Below are positions 1 to 7,377 of a stretch of DNA of 64,000 nt, in pieces. The notes beneath the pieces are model-generated. The model made no database searches. It was not told where the DNA came from and saw only the letters and a program-made list of their open reading frames with translations. The stretch comes from Streptomyces sp. TBY4 (GTDB taxonomy: Bacteria; Actinomycetota; Actinomycetes; Streptomycetales; Streptomycetaceae): positions 124,001-188,000 of the forward strand of contig NZ_JANAVF010000008.1 of assembly GCF_024213195.1 (NCBI RefSeq), written 5' to 3'. The translations under genes and the position numbers were made by a program. The first letter of the stretch is position 1; every line of letters starts with the position of its first letter.

Positions 1-92
1 CCGTCGGCTCCTCAGCGTTCGCCGCCTCGGGCGACCCTGCCGCTTCCGCGGGGCCCGCCGCCCCAGCCGGTACGGGGTTAGCGGAGCACCGG

Positions 93-264
93 GCCCCGGC
101 CTCGGCCTCGGCCCTGGCCCCGGCCTCGGCCTCGGCCCTGGCCCTGGCCCCGGCCTCGGCCCTGGCCCTGGCCCTGGCCCCGGCCTCGGCCTCGGCCCTG
201 GCCCCGGCCTCGGCCCTGGCCCCAGCTCCGGCCTCGGGCCTGGCTCCGGCCTCGGGCCTGGCCC
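93..264. repeat. GGCCTC/GGCCCT hexanucleotide tandem array
   Basis: A run of degenerate 6-nt units (GGCCTC, GGCCCT, GGCCCC) fills this stretch. In the frame of the downstream ATPase it stays open to the window edge and would encode an Ala/Leu/Pro/Ser low-complexity tract (ALAPASA-like). It may be an expanded N-terminal coding tract or simple upstream repeat DNA. The sequence alone does not decide. Confidence 0.75.
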
Positions 265-365
265 CAGCTCTGGCTCAGGCCTTGGCTCCGGCTGCGGCCC
301 TGCTCTCGGCCCCGACGCCGGTTCCGGTTCCGCCCCCGGCTCCGGGGCCCGCGCCGGCCTCGGCG

Positions 366-1547
366 ATGGTTCCGGCCCAGGGTTCGGGGCCGGCCCCATC
401 CCCGCCCACCGCCGGAGGCACACCGCATCTGCGGCCCGCCGTCACCGAGTTGCGGCTCTCCGCCTACGGGGCGCACCGCGGGGCCCGGTTCGTGCTCGGG
501 CCCGTCACCCTCTTCGCGGGGCCGAGCGGGAGCGGCAAGTCCCAGGTGCTGGAGGCCTACGGGGCGCTGGCCGCGCTCGGCGCCGGGGCCACCCTGGAGG
601 AGGTGTTCCCCGATCCGCGGGCCCGGATCCCCGACCGGGCGGTGCCCGACGCCGAGCGGCGCCGGGGGTTCCGGATCGGCTGCACGGTCGACGGCCCCGC
701 CGGACCGGTCCGGCTCGACCTGGCCGTGCAGGCGGAGCCCGCGCTGCGGATCGTCGGCGAACGGCTCTCCGCGGGCGGGCAGGTGCTCCTCGCCACCGCA
801 CTGCGCGACCCCGGGCGGCGGTCCGTCCAGGCGGCCTGGCTGACCGGCGGAGCCACCGGGGTCACCCGGGCCCCGCTCCCCGACGACCGGCTCGGGACCG
901 CCCTGCTCCCGCTGCGCGTGGCCGGGGCCACCGAGGGGCAGCGGCAGGTGCTGGCCGCCGCCGAACAGGTGGTGGTCGCGCTGCGCTCGGTGTTCCCCTG
1001 CGACCCCCGCCCGGAGCGGATGCGGAAGCCGGCCGCGCCGGGGGAGGGGCGGCTGCTCGGCGACTGCGCCAATCTGGCCGACGTACTGCGCCGGACCCGG
1101 CTGGAGTGCGGCACCCGGTACGGGCTGCTGACCGCGGCCGCCCGTACCGGCTGCGCCGGGTGGGTGGCCGGACTGGACGTACGGGCCTCCGAGGGCGGCC
1201 CGGTCACCGGCCTGCTGGACCGGGGTCCGTCGAGGCCCGCCACCGAGCTGGGCCGGCTGGGCGCGGGCGAGCTGCGCTTCCTGGCCCTCGCCCTGGTGCT
1301 GCTGACCGGGCCCGGGGTCCTGGACGTGGACCCGGCGGCCGAACTGCCCTCCGCACGGCAGGCGCTGACGGTGCTCGCGGACGGCTTCGACCGGGACCTG
1401 GACGGCCGGCAGACCGCCGAACTGCTCCGGCTGGCCGTACTGGCGTGCGGGCGCGGGCAGGTCAGGCTGGCGGCCTCGGCGGGCGAGGCCTGTGCGGCGG
1501 CCGCCCGCGGGGTCGCGGGGGTCTCGGTGGTAGACCTGGGGCCATGA
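366..1547 (+). CDS. P-loop ATP-binding protein (AAA/ABC-type ATPase)
   Basis: An ATPase-like protein of unknown substrate. After a Pro/Ala-rich leader comes VTELRLSAYGAHRG, then VTLFAGPSGSGKSQ, a clear Walker A of the SMC/ABC type. A hydrophobic LRFLALALVLLTGPGVLDVD segment near residue 310 is a candidate Walker B but lacks the usual Glu. The start is uncertain: ATG 366 has no good ribosome-binding site, a TTG lies at 282, and the frame is open through the upstream repeat to the window edge. The stop overlaps the ATG of the MazG-like gene (ATGA), so the two are translationally coupled. The specific role is unknown; by coupling it may sense or act on nucleotides or nucleic acid. Confidence 0.7.
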   Translation: MVPAQGSGPAPSPPTAGGTPHLRPAVTELRLSAYGAHRGARFVLGPVTLFAGPSGSGKSQVLEAYGALAALGAGATLEEVFPDPRARIPDRAVPDAERRRGFRIGCTVDGPAGPVRLDLAVQAEPALRIVGERLSAGGQVLLATALRDPGRRSVQAAWLTGGATGVTRAPLPDDRLGTALLPLRVAGATEGQRQVLAAAEQVVVALRSVFPCDPRPERMRKPAAPGEGRLLGDCANLADVLRRTRLECGTRYGLLTAAARTGCAGWVAGLDVRASEGGPVTGLLDRGPSRPATELGRLGAGELRFLALALVLLTGPGVLDVDPAAELPSARQALTVLADGFDRDLDGRQTAELLRLAVLACGRGQVRLAASAGEACAAAARGVAGVSVVDLGP

Positions 1548-1990
1548 GCGAAGAGCGTGGAGCGAATGAACCGGGCGGACCGGGCGGAGCGACCGGACCG
1601 ACCGGACCGACCGGAGCGACCGGGGCGGACGAGGGGGCCGGCGAGCGGATCGACCGGCTCCAGCGGCGGCTGGCCGAGTTCGCGGCGGCGCGCGGGTGGG
1701 AGCCGTACCACACGCCCAAGAACCTGGCGGTGGCGCTGAGCGTCGAGGCGGCCGAACTGGTGGAGATCTTCCAGTGGCTGACGCCGGAACAGTCCGCCAG
1801 GGTCATGGAGAAGCCGGACACCGCGCACAGAGTGGCCGATGAGGTGGCCGACGTGCTCGCCTACCTGCTGCAGTTCTGTGAGGTCCTCGGGGTCGATGTG
1901 CTGGATGCGCTCGCCGCGAAGATCGAGCGGAACGAGCTGAGGTTCCCCGTCACGGGCCCTCCGGGTGCGGACCGTCACTCTTCGGAGTGA
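1544..1990 (+). CDS. MazG-like nucleotide pyrophosphohydrolase
   Basis: A 148-aa all-alpha NTP pyrophosphohydrolase of the MazG/RS21-C6 type, predicted to remove pyrophosphate from non-canonical or excess nucleoside triphosphates in the cytoplasm. The metal-binding signature is visible as EAAELVEIFQW followed by DEVADVLAYLL, the paired E-x2-E and E-x2-D helices of the family. The N-terminus carries a collagen-like Gly-Pro-Thr linker (GPTGPTGATG, about residues 12-28) not needed by the fold. The ATG overlaps the stop of the upstream ATPase, so the pair is one transcript. Family call is firm; the actual substrate is unknown. Confidence 0.88.
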   Translation: MSEERGANEPGGPGGATGPTGPTGATGADEGAGERIDRLQRRLAEFAAARGWEPYHTPKNLAVALSVEAAELVEIFQWLTPEQSARVMEKPDTAHRVADEVADVLAYLLQFCEVLGVDVLDALAAKIERNELRFPVTGPPGADRHSSE

Positions 1991-2114
1991 TGGTGATATC
2001 CACAACCATCTTCGGTGTCCACAATTTCCGAATACCCCTGGCTTTACCGGCCCGTTGCCCTCACTCTGGGTAGTGGAGAGAACGGCGAGATGTCGTGCGG
2101 ACGGGGGACGGCAT

Positions 2115-2600
2115 ATGGACGCGGTACGGCTCATCGCAGCCGGCCGGCACGCGCTGGCGCAGAGCGGGGCTGCATGGGACATCGTGGGCGAGGCCTGGCA
2201 GGCGCAGGCGCTCGCGCAGGGCATCGGGAGCTGGCTGGCGGTCACCGGGCCGCCGGAGCTGAGAGCGGAGGCACGGGGGCTGGGCGAAGCGGGGGGCAGA
2301 GGCTGCGGGGTGCTCGACCGGGCGGCGCTGCGCGGAGAGGGCAGTGCGCCCGATCTCCCGCCCAGAGCAGCCCAGTTGACCGAGGTGTCGGATGCCCGGC
2401 AGGCGCTGCTCGGGCTGCAGGCGCTGCTCGGGGAAGTCGGCATAGCGCTGGTCGGGGTGGCCTGCGGGACGGACGACGAGAGTCTGTACTGGCAGTGCAT
2501 AGAGTCGATAGACGCGGCCGACGAGTCGAGCGACCGGGTCCGGGCGATCCTGCGCCGGCTGACCGTCCGCGAGCGGGGATCCGCCTCCGGCGTGGCCTGA
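2115..2600 (+). CDS. Conserved streptomycete protein, DUF6099-like
   Basis: A 161-aa mainly helical, acidic protein starting MDAVRLIAAGRHALAQS. It has no signal peptide, transmembrane segment or catalytic motif I can name. From memory it resembles the streptomycete DUF6099 family, a tentative match. ATG 2115 was chosen because upstream in-frame codons would run through the probable promoter of a 124-nt intergenic gap after the MazG-like gene. A hairpin terminator follows before the convergent small gene. Function unknown. Confidence 0.7.
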   Translation: MDAVRLIAAGRHALAQSGAAWDIVGEAWQAQALAQGIGSWLAVTGPPELRAEARGLGEAGGRGCGVLDRAALRGEGSAPDLPPRAAQLTEVSDARQALLGLQALLGEVGIALVGVACGTDDESLYWQCIESIDAADESSDRVRAILRRLTVRERGSASGVA

Positions 2601-2678
2601 GCCGCGATGTCGGAGGTGCTCGGTGTGCTCCGGTGGTTCCGGGGTCCGGTGATTGCCGGGGTCCGGGGTGTTCCGGTG

Positions 2679-2704
2679 GGGTCCCGCCGCGCGCGACGGG
2701 ACCC
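2679..2704. terminator. Hairpin between convergent genes
   Basis: GGGTCCCG at 2679-2686 pairs perfectly with CGGGACCC at 2697-2704 across a 10-nt loop. It sits between the convergent genes ending at 2600 and 2711 and could terminate both. There is no U-tract, which is normal in Streptomyces. Confidence 0.6.
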
Positions 2705-2710
2705 GGGCGG

Positions 2711-2998
2711 TCAGAAGGACCGGTAGGACGGGCGGTGTTCGCTCTCCGGGGTGCGGCCGCCCTGGGGCAGCGGAGCGGCGGGGCTGCGGTCGGTGGAGGA
2801 CTGGAGGTCGGCGTCGAGCTGCGACAGGTCGGCGTTCAGCGCCGCCATCAGCTCTTCCATTTGCTGCAGCAGACCCTTCGGTGCCCCGCCCTGGGCGGGT
2901 ACCGAGGACTCCTGGCGTGCGTGGTCGTGTGCTGCCTGCCCGGTCTGACAGTCCTGACGCGCTTGCCGGGGGGTCTCCGGCGCGGACTCCTGGGACAT
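2711..2998 (-). CDS. Small hydrophilic hypothetical protein
   Basis: A 95-aa polar protein beginning MSQESAPETPRQARQ and ending PSYRSF. The only structured-looking part is a short helix-forming stretch, LLQQMEELMAALNADLSQLDADL, with heptad-like spacing that may form a small coiled coil. ATG 2998 is preceded by GAGGAGG on the minus strand (plus-strand cctcctc near 3004), which fixes the start. No known function; intracellular, since it lacks a signal peptide. Confidence 0.65.
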   Translation of the reverse strand: MSQESAPETPRQARQDCQTGQAAHDHARQESSVPAQGGAPKGLLQQMEELMAALNADLSQLDADLQSSTDRSPAAPLPQGGRTPESEHRPSYRSF

Positions 2999-3201
2999 GG
3001 CGGCCTCCTCGGCCCTGGCCCTTCCGGAAGGCGGAAGGGGGCGGTGGACGCACCGGCGAAGGGCCGCCGGCGCGCGGGCCGGGCGGTCCGGCTCCGTCCG
3101 AGCCAACGATCCCCCTCCGGGCTGGTCACTGGCGCGGGCGGCGGGGAGCACCCGGTTGACTCAGATTCACCCGGCCGGGGACGAAAGGGCAGGATGGAGA
3201 C

Positions 3202-4125
3202 ATGGATCTCCGTATCTTCACCGAGCCCCAGCAGGGCGCGAGCTACGACACCCTCCTGAGCGTCGCCAAGGCCACCGAGGAGCTGGGCTTCGACGCCTTC
3301 TTCCGCTCGGACCACTACCTGCGGATGGGCGCGGCCGACGGCCTGCCCGGCCCCACCGACGCCTGGATCACCCTGGCCGGCCTGGCCCGCGAGACCAAGC
3401 GGATCCGGCTGGGCACGCTGATGACGGCCGGCACCTTCCGGCTCCCCGGCGTGCTCGCCATCCAGGTCGCGCAGGTCGACCAGATGTCGGGCGGCCGGAT
3501 CGAACTCGGCCTGGGCGCGGGCTGGTTCGAGGAGGAGCACAAGGCGTACGGCATCCCCTTCCCGGCCGAGCGCCTCGCCCGGCTGGAGGAGCAGCTGGAG
3601 ATCATCACCGGTCTGTGGGGCACCGCGCCCGGCGCCACCTTCGACTACGCGGGCGTCCACTACCAGGTGGAGAACTCCCCGGCGCTGCCCAAGCCGGCCC
3701 AGGACAGGATCCCGGTCCTGATCGGCGGCCACGGCGCGAAGCGCACCCCGCGCCTCGCCGCCCGGTACGCCGACGAGTTCAACATGCCCTTCGCCTCGAT
3801 CGCGGACAGCGAGCGGCAGTTCGGCCGGGTCCGCGCGGCCGCCGAGGAGGCCGGACGCAAGCCCGGCGACCTCGTCTACTCCAACGCCCTCGTCGTCTGC
3901 GTGGGCAAGGACGACGCCGAGGTGGCCCGGCGGGCCGCCGCCATCGGCCGGGACGTCGCGGAACTCAAGGCCAACGGCCTGGCCGGCTCCCCGGCCGAGG
4001 TCGTGGACCGGATCGGAGCCTACGAGGCGGTCGGCTCCTCCCGCCTCTACCTCCAGGTCCTCGACCTCGGCGATCTGGACCACCTGGAGCTGATCTCCTC
4101 CCGGGTCCAGTCCCAGCTCGGCTGA
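3202..4125 (+). CDS. LLM-class F420-dependent oxidoreductase
   Basis: A 307-aa TIM-barrel oxidoreductase of the luciferase-like superfamily, probably using coenzyme F420. Hallmarks are an N-terminal beta strand (MDLRIFTEPQ), FFRSDHY in the cofactor-facing loop, the GGRIELGLGAGW phosphate-binding stretch, and VLIGGHGAKRTPRLAARYADEFN. Length is typical. A GGATGGAG ribosome-binding site precedes ATG 3202. The next gene, homocysteine methyltransferase, begins 14 nt after the stop and is probably cotranscribed. The substrate cannot be told from sequence. Confidence 0.88.
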   Translation: MDLRIFTEPQQGASYDTLLSVAKATEELGFDAFFRSDHYLRMGAADGLPGPTDAWITLAGLARETKRIRLGTLMTAGTFRLPGVLAIQVAQVDQMSGGRIELGLGAGWFEEEHKAYGIPFPAERLARLEEQLEIITGLWGTAPGATFDYAGVHYQVENSPALPKPAQDRIPVLIGGHGAKRTPRLAARYADEFNMPFASIADSERQFGRVRAAAEEAGRKPGDLVYSNALVVCVGKDDAEVARRAAAIGRDVAELKANGLAGSPAEVVDRIGAYEAVGSSRLYLQVLDLGDLDHLELISSRVQSQLG

Positions 4126-4139
4126 CGGGAGCGACGACC

Positions 4140-5051
4140 GTGCCCCGCACCCGCCGCCCGCTCGCCGAGGCCCTCGCCGGCCCCGGCGGGCGGACCGTGC
4201 TCCTGGACGGCGGGCTGAGCAACCAGCTAGCCGACCAGGGCTGCGACCTGTCCGGAGGCCTCTGGACGGGCCGGGTCCTCACCGAACGCCCGGAGCAGGT
4301 GACGGCCGCCCACACCGCCTACGCCCGGGCCGGCGCCGAGGTGCTGATCACCGCGAGCTACCAGGTGGGGTACGCCGCCCTCGCCCGGCGCGGCCACGGC
4401 CCGGAGCACACGACGGCCCTGCTGCGCCGCAGCGTGCGGCTGGCCGACGCGGCGGCCCGGGCGGCGGAGCACCCGGTGTGGGTCGCCGCGTCCGTGGGCC
4501 CGTACGGGGCGGTGCTCGCGGACGGCTCCGAGTACCGGGGCCGGTACGGCCTGAGCGTGCGGGAGCTCGCCGACTTCCACCGGCCCCGGATCGCGGCGCT
4601 GCTGGCCGCGGGCCCCGACGTCCTGGCCCTGGAGACCGTCCCGGACACCACCGAGGCCGAAGCCCTGCTCACCGTGCTCACGGAGACCGGGGCCCGCGCC
4701 TGGCTGAGCTACACGGTGGAGGGCGGCCGCACCCGGGCCGGGCAGCCCCTGGCCGAGGCCTTCGCCCTCGCCGCCGGCTCCCCGCAGGTCATCGCCGTCG
4801 GCGTGAACTGCTGCGATCCGGCGGAGGTGCTGCCCGCCCTCGAAGCGGCCGCCGCCGTCACGGCCGCACCCCTGCTGGCCTACCCCAACGACGGCTCGGT
4901 CTGGGAGCCCGCCACCGCCACCTGGCGGGCCCCGGCCACCCCCGTCCCCTGGCCCGTGACCGCCTGGCAGCGGGCCGGGGCCCGGCTCATCGGCGGCTGC
5001 TGCCGCATCGGCCCCGACCGCATCGCCGAACTGGCCGCTACGCTCGGCTGA
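4140..5051 (+). CDS. mmuM: Homocysteine S-methyltransferase
   Basis: A 303-aa zinc-dependent methyltransferase that makes methionine from homocysteine, usually with S-methylmethionine as donor. It starts near the conserved VLLDGGLSNQL and carries the zinc ligands in GVNCC (about residue 223) and GGCCR (about residue 286). GTG 4140 is the best start, 14 nt after the LLM gene, giving normal family length. Its 3' end overlaps the convergent gene by 14 nt. Selenocysteine methyltransferase activity is an alternative common in this family. Confidence 0.9.
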   Translation: MPRTRRPLAEALAGPGGRTVLLDGGLSNQLADQGCDLSGGLWTGRVLTERPEQVTAAHTAYARAGAEVLITASYQVGYAALARRGHGPEHTTALLRRSVRLADAAARAAEHPVWVAASVGPYGAVLADGSEYRGRYGLSVRELADFHRPRIAALLAAGPDVLALETVPDTTEAEALLTVLTETGARAWLSYTVEGGRTRAGQPLAEAFALAAGSPQVIAVGVNCCDPAEVLPALEAAAAVTAAPLLAYPNDGSVWEPATATWRAPATPVPWPVTAWQRAGARLIGGCCRIGPDRIAELAATLG

Positions 5052-5460
5052 GGTCCCAGCGCACCTCGGGCGACCCGCCCCCCGAGGCGACGAGGGTGCT
5101 CATCTCCGCTTCCACAGCGGCCAGTTCCTCCGGACGCTCCATCAGGAGCAGCTGCTCGCGGTAGTGCACGAGCGCGCTGAGCAGCAGCTGGGTCTCCCCG
5201 GGCTCCAGCGCGCACATCCGGCGCGCGGCGCCGACGGACTCGGCGCGCAGGGCGAGCGCTATGCCGGGCCGGTGGGCGAACTCCTGGCGGCTGTACGCGA
5301 ACAACGCGACGGCCAGCAGGGGCAGATAGGCCAACGGACTCACCTGGACGAGGACGCGGAAGGCGGCCACCCGCTCCCGGACGGGCAGCGTGCCCGATCC
5401 GAGGAGCGCCACCCGGGCGCGCAGCACGGCGTCGTGATTGATGTTCTCCGTGGGATTCAT
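5038..5460 (-). CDS. Hypothetical helical protein
   Basis: A 140-aa mostly helical, probably cytoplasmic protein (MNPTENINHDAVLRARVALL). A moderately hydrophobic stretch VSPLAYLPLLAVALFAYS sits mid-protein but is short and may not be a true membrane helix. The C-terminus is rich in Glu (MERPEELAAVEAEMSTL). It converges on and slightly overlaps mmuM. I do not recognise the family. Confidence 0.6.
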   Translation of the reverse strand: MNPTENINHDAVLRARVALLGSGTLPVRERVAAFRVLVQVSPLAYLPLLAVALFAYSRQEFAHRPGIALALRAESVGAARRMCALEPGETQLLLSALVHYREQLLLMERPEELAAVEAEMSTLVASGGGSPEVRWDLSRA

Positions 5461-5578
5461 GAGGGAGATTCTGTGAGCCGCGCAGGGCCCCGGACAAGGC
5501 TGACCGGCTGTGCCGTCCGTCCTACGAAAACAGCCTCTGACCTGTCATGATGGAGACGTCATCACCCTGGGAGCCGGC

Positions 5579-5824
5579 CTAGTCCTCGCTCATCACCGCC
5601 TCACAGCCGGGACACACCGAGCCGGCGTACTCCGGCGGATACCAGGCGTCGGGATGGTCGGACGGCGTCCAGTCGGCCGTCTCCATGGCGAAGGTGTCCT
5701 TGCCGCACATGGTCCGCGGACCCCGCCCGGTGCTGCTCCCCGGAGCGCGGGGGGCAGCGTGCACCCGGTGGACGGACCCCGCCACCGGCTGGTCGAGCTC
5801 GTACACGACGACGATGCCGCTCAT
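5579..5824 (-). CDS. Small CxxC protein, possible zinc ribbon
   Basis: An 81-aa protein MSGIVVVYELDQPVAG... ending VCPGCEAVMSED. An internal MCGKD and the C-terminal CPGC supply three cysteines, and several His residues could complete a metal site, but it is not a textbook zinc finger. The start is the ATG at 5824; a longer frame lacks support. It is divergent from hen1 with a 68-nt gap, so the two promoters must share this short space. Function unknown. Confidence 0.6.
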   Translation of the reverse strand: MSGIVVVYELDQPVAGSVHRVHAAPRAPGSSTGRGPRTMCGKDTFAMETADWTPSDHPDAWYPPEYAGSVCPGCEAVMSED

Positions 5825-5892
5825 GATTCGACGGTAGACGCCACCGGAAAATAGGGCGCGGGCAACACCGCTGACCAGCAACAATCGCTCGC

Positions 5893-7377
5893 ATGTTCCT
5901 GACGATCTCGACGACCGGCACGGCCGAGCGACCAGCCACCGACCTGGGGTTTCTGCTGCACAAGCACCCCGGCAGGACGCAGGCGTTCTCCACCTCCCAC
6001 GGCACCGCCCACGTCTTCTACCCCGAGGCCACGGACGAGCGGTGCACGGCGGGGCTGCTGCTGGAGGTGGATCCCGTCGCGCTCGTGCGGCGTGGTCAGG
6101 GCAAGGGGCAGGGCGGGACGCCCGATGCCGCGCTCGCGCAGTACGTCAACGACCGGCCCTACGCCGCCTCCTCGTTGCTGGCCGTCGCGCTGAGCGGGGT
6201 GTTCCGCAGTGCGCTGAAGGGGCAGTGCGCGGCCCGTCCCGAGCTGCCCGGCGAGGTGCGCCCGCTGCGGGTCGAGATCCCGGTGCTGCCCGCCCGGGGC
6301 GGCGTCGAGCTCGTGCGCCGGCTGTTCGGGCCGCTCGGCTGGGACACGGTCACGGCCACCCCGGTCGCGCTCGACGAGACCTTCCCGGAGTGGGGGGGCT
6401 CCCGGTACGTGCGCCTCGTCCTGGAGGGCGAGCTGCGCCTGTCCGACGCGCTGCGCGGGCTGTACGTCCTGCTGCCCGTCCTCGACGACTCCAAGCACTA
6501 CTGGATCGCCTCCGACGAGGTGGACAAGCTGATGCGCGCCGGGGACGGCTGGCTCGCCGAGCACCCGGAGAGCGGGCTGATCACCTCCCGCTACCTGGCC
6601 CGCCACAAGCGGCTGACCCAGGACGCCCTGGAGCGGCTGGAGTTGGTCCGCCTCGCCGAGGCCGACGGGAGCGAGGTCGAGGAGATCGACAACGCCGTCG
6701 ACGAGGCCACCGACACCGAGGAGAAGCCCGTACCGCTCGCCGTGCTGCGCCGCGAGGCGATCCTCGCCGCGCTGGGAGCGGCCGGTGCGGCACGCGTCCT
6801 CGACCTGGGCTGCGGCCAGGGCCAGCTGCTGCAGGCACTGCTCAAGGACCCGGCGTACACCGAGATCGTCGGCGTGGACGTGTCCGTCCGGGCGCTGAAC
6901 ATCGCCGCCAAGCGGCTGCGGCTGGAGCGGATGGGGGAGCGGCAGAGCTCCCGCGTGCGGCTGACGCAGGGCTCGCTCGCGTACACCGACAAGCGGCTCG
7001 CCGGTTACGACGCGGCCGTGCTCAGCGAGGTCATCGAGCACCTGGACCCGGAGCGGCTGCCCGCCCTGGAGTACGCAGTGTTCGGCTCGGCCCGCCCCCG
7101 TACGGTCCTCGTGACCACGCCGAACGTCGAGTACAACGTCCGCTGGGAGACCCTGCCCGCCGGGCACGCCCGGCACGGCGACCACCGCTTCGAGTGGACC
7201 CGCGAGGAGTTCCGGGCCTGGGCCGGGGACGTCGCCTCCCGGCACGGCTACGGCGTCGCGTACCTGCCCGTCGGGGACGACGACCCCGAGGTGGGGCCGC
7301 CGACCCAGATGGCCGTCTTCACCCTGAACACCGCCACCACCGGCACCGAGACCCCGAAGGAGGGCAAGGCAGCATGA
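5893..7377 (+). CDS. hen1: RNA 3'-terminal ribose 2'-O-methyltransferase Hen1
   Basis: Bacterial Hen1 (494 aa) methylates the 2'-OH at the broken 3' end of RNA before sealing, protecting the repaired site from re-cleavage by ribotoxins. The N-terminal half is the bacterial-specific domain known in this family to activate the partner ligase. The C-terminal half is an AdoMet methyltransferase: motif I VLDLGCGQGQL near residue 302, then the Hen1 metal site E379-x2-E382-H383 and a downstream His in GDHRFEW (near 431). Its stop overlaps the pnkp ATG (ATGA), the standard operon order. The call is firm because both domains and the partner are present. Confidence 0.95.
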   Translation: MFLTISTTGTAERPATDLGFLLHKHPGRTQAFSTSHGTAHVFYPEATDERCTAGLLLEVDPVALVRRGQGKGQGGTPDAALAQYVNDRPYAASSLLAVALSGVFRSALKGQCAARPELPGEVRPLRVEIPVLPARGGVELVRRLFGPLGWDTVTATPVALDETFPEWGGSRYVRLVLEGELRLSDALRGLYVLLPVLDDSKHYWIASDEVDKLMRAGDGWLAEHPESGLITSRYLARHKRLTQDALERLELVRLAEADGSEVEEIDNAVDEATDTEEKPVPLAVLRREAILAALGAAGAARVLDLGCGQGQLLQALLKDPAYTEIVGVDVSVRALNIAAKRLRLERMGERQSSRVRLTQGSLAYTDKRLAGYDAAVLSEVIEHLDPERLPALEYAVFGSARPRTVLVTTPNVEYNVRWETLPAGHARHGDHRFEWTREEFRAWAGDVASRHGYGVAYLPVGDDDPEVGPPTQMAVFTLNTATTGTETPKEGKAA

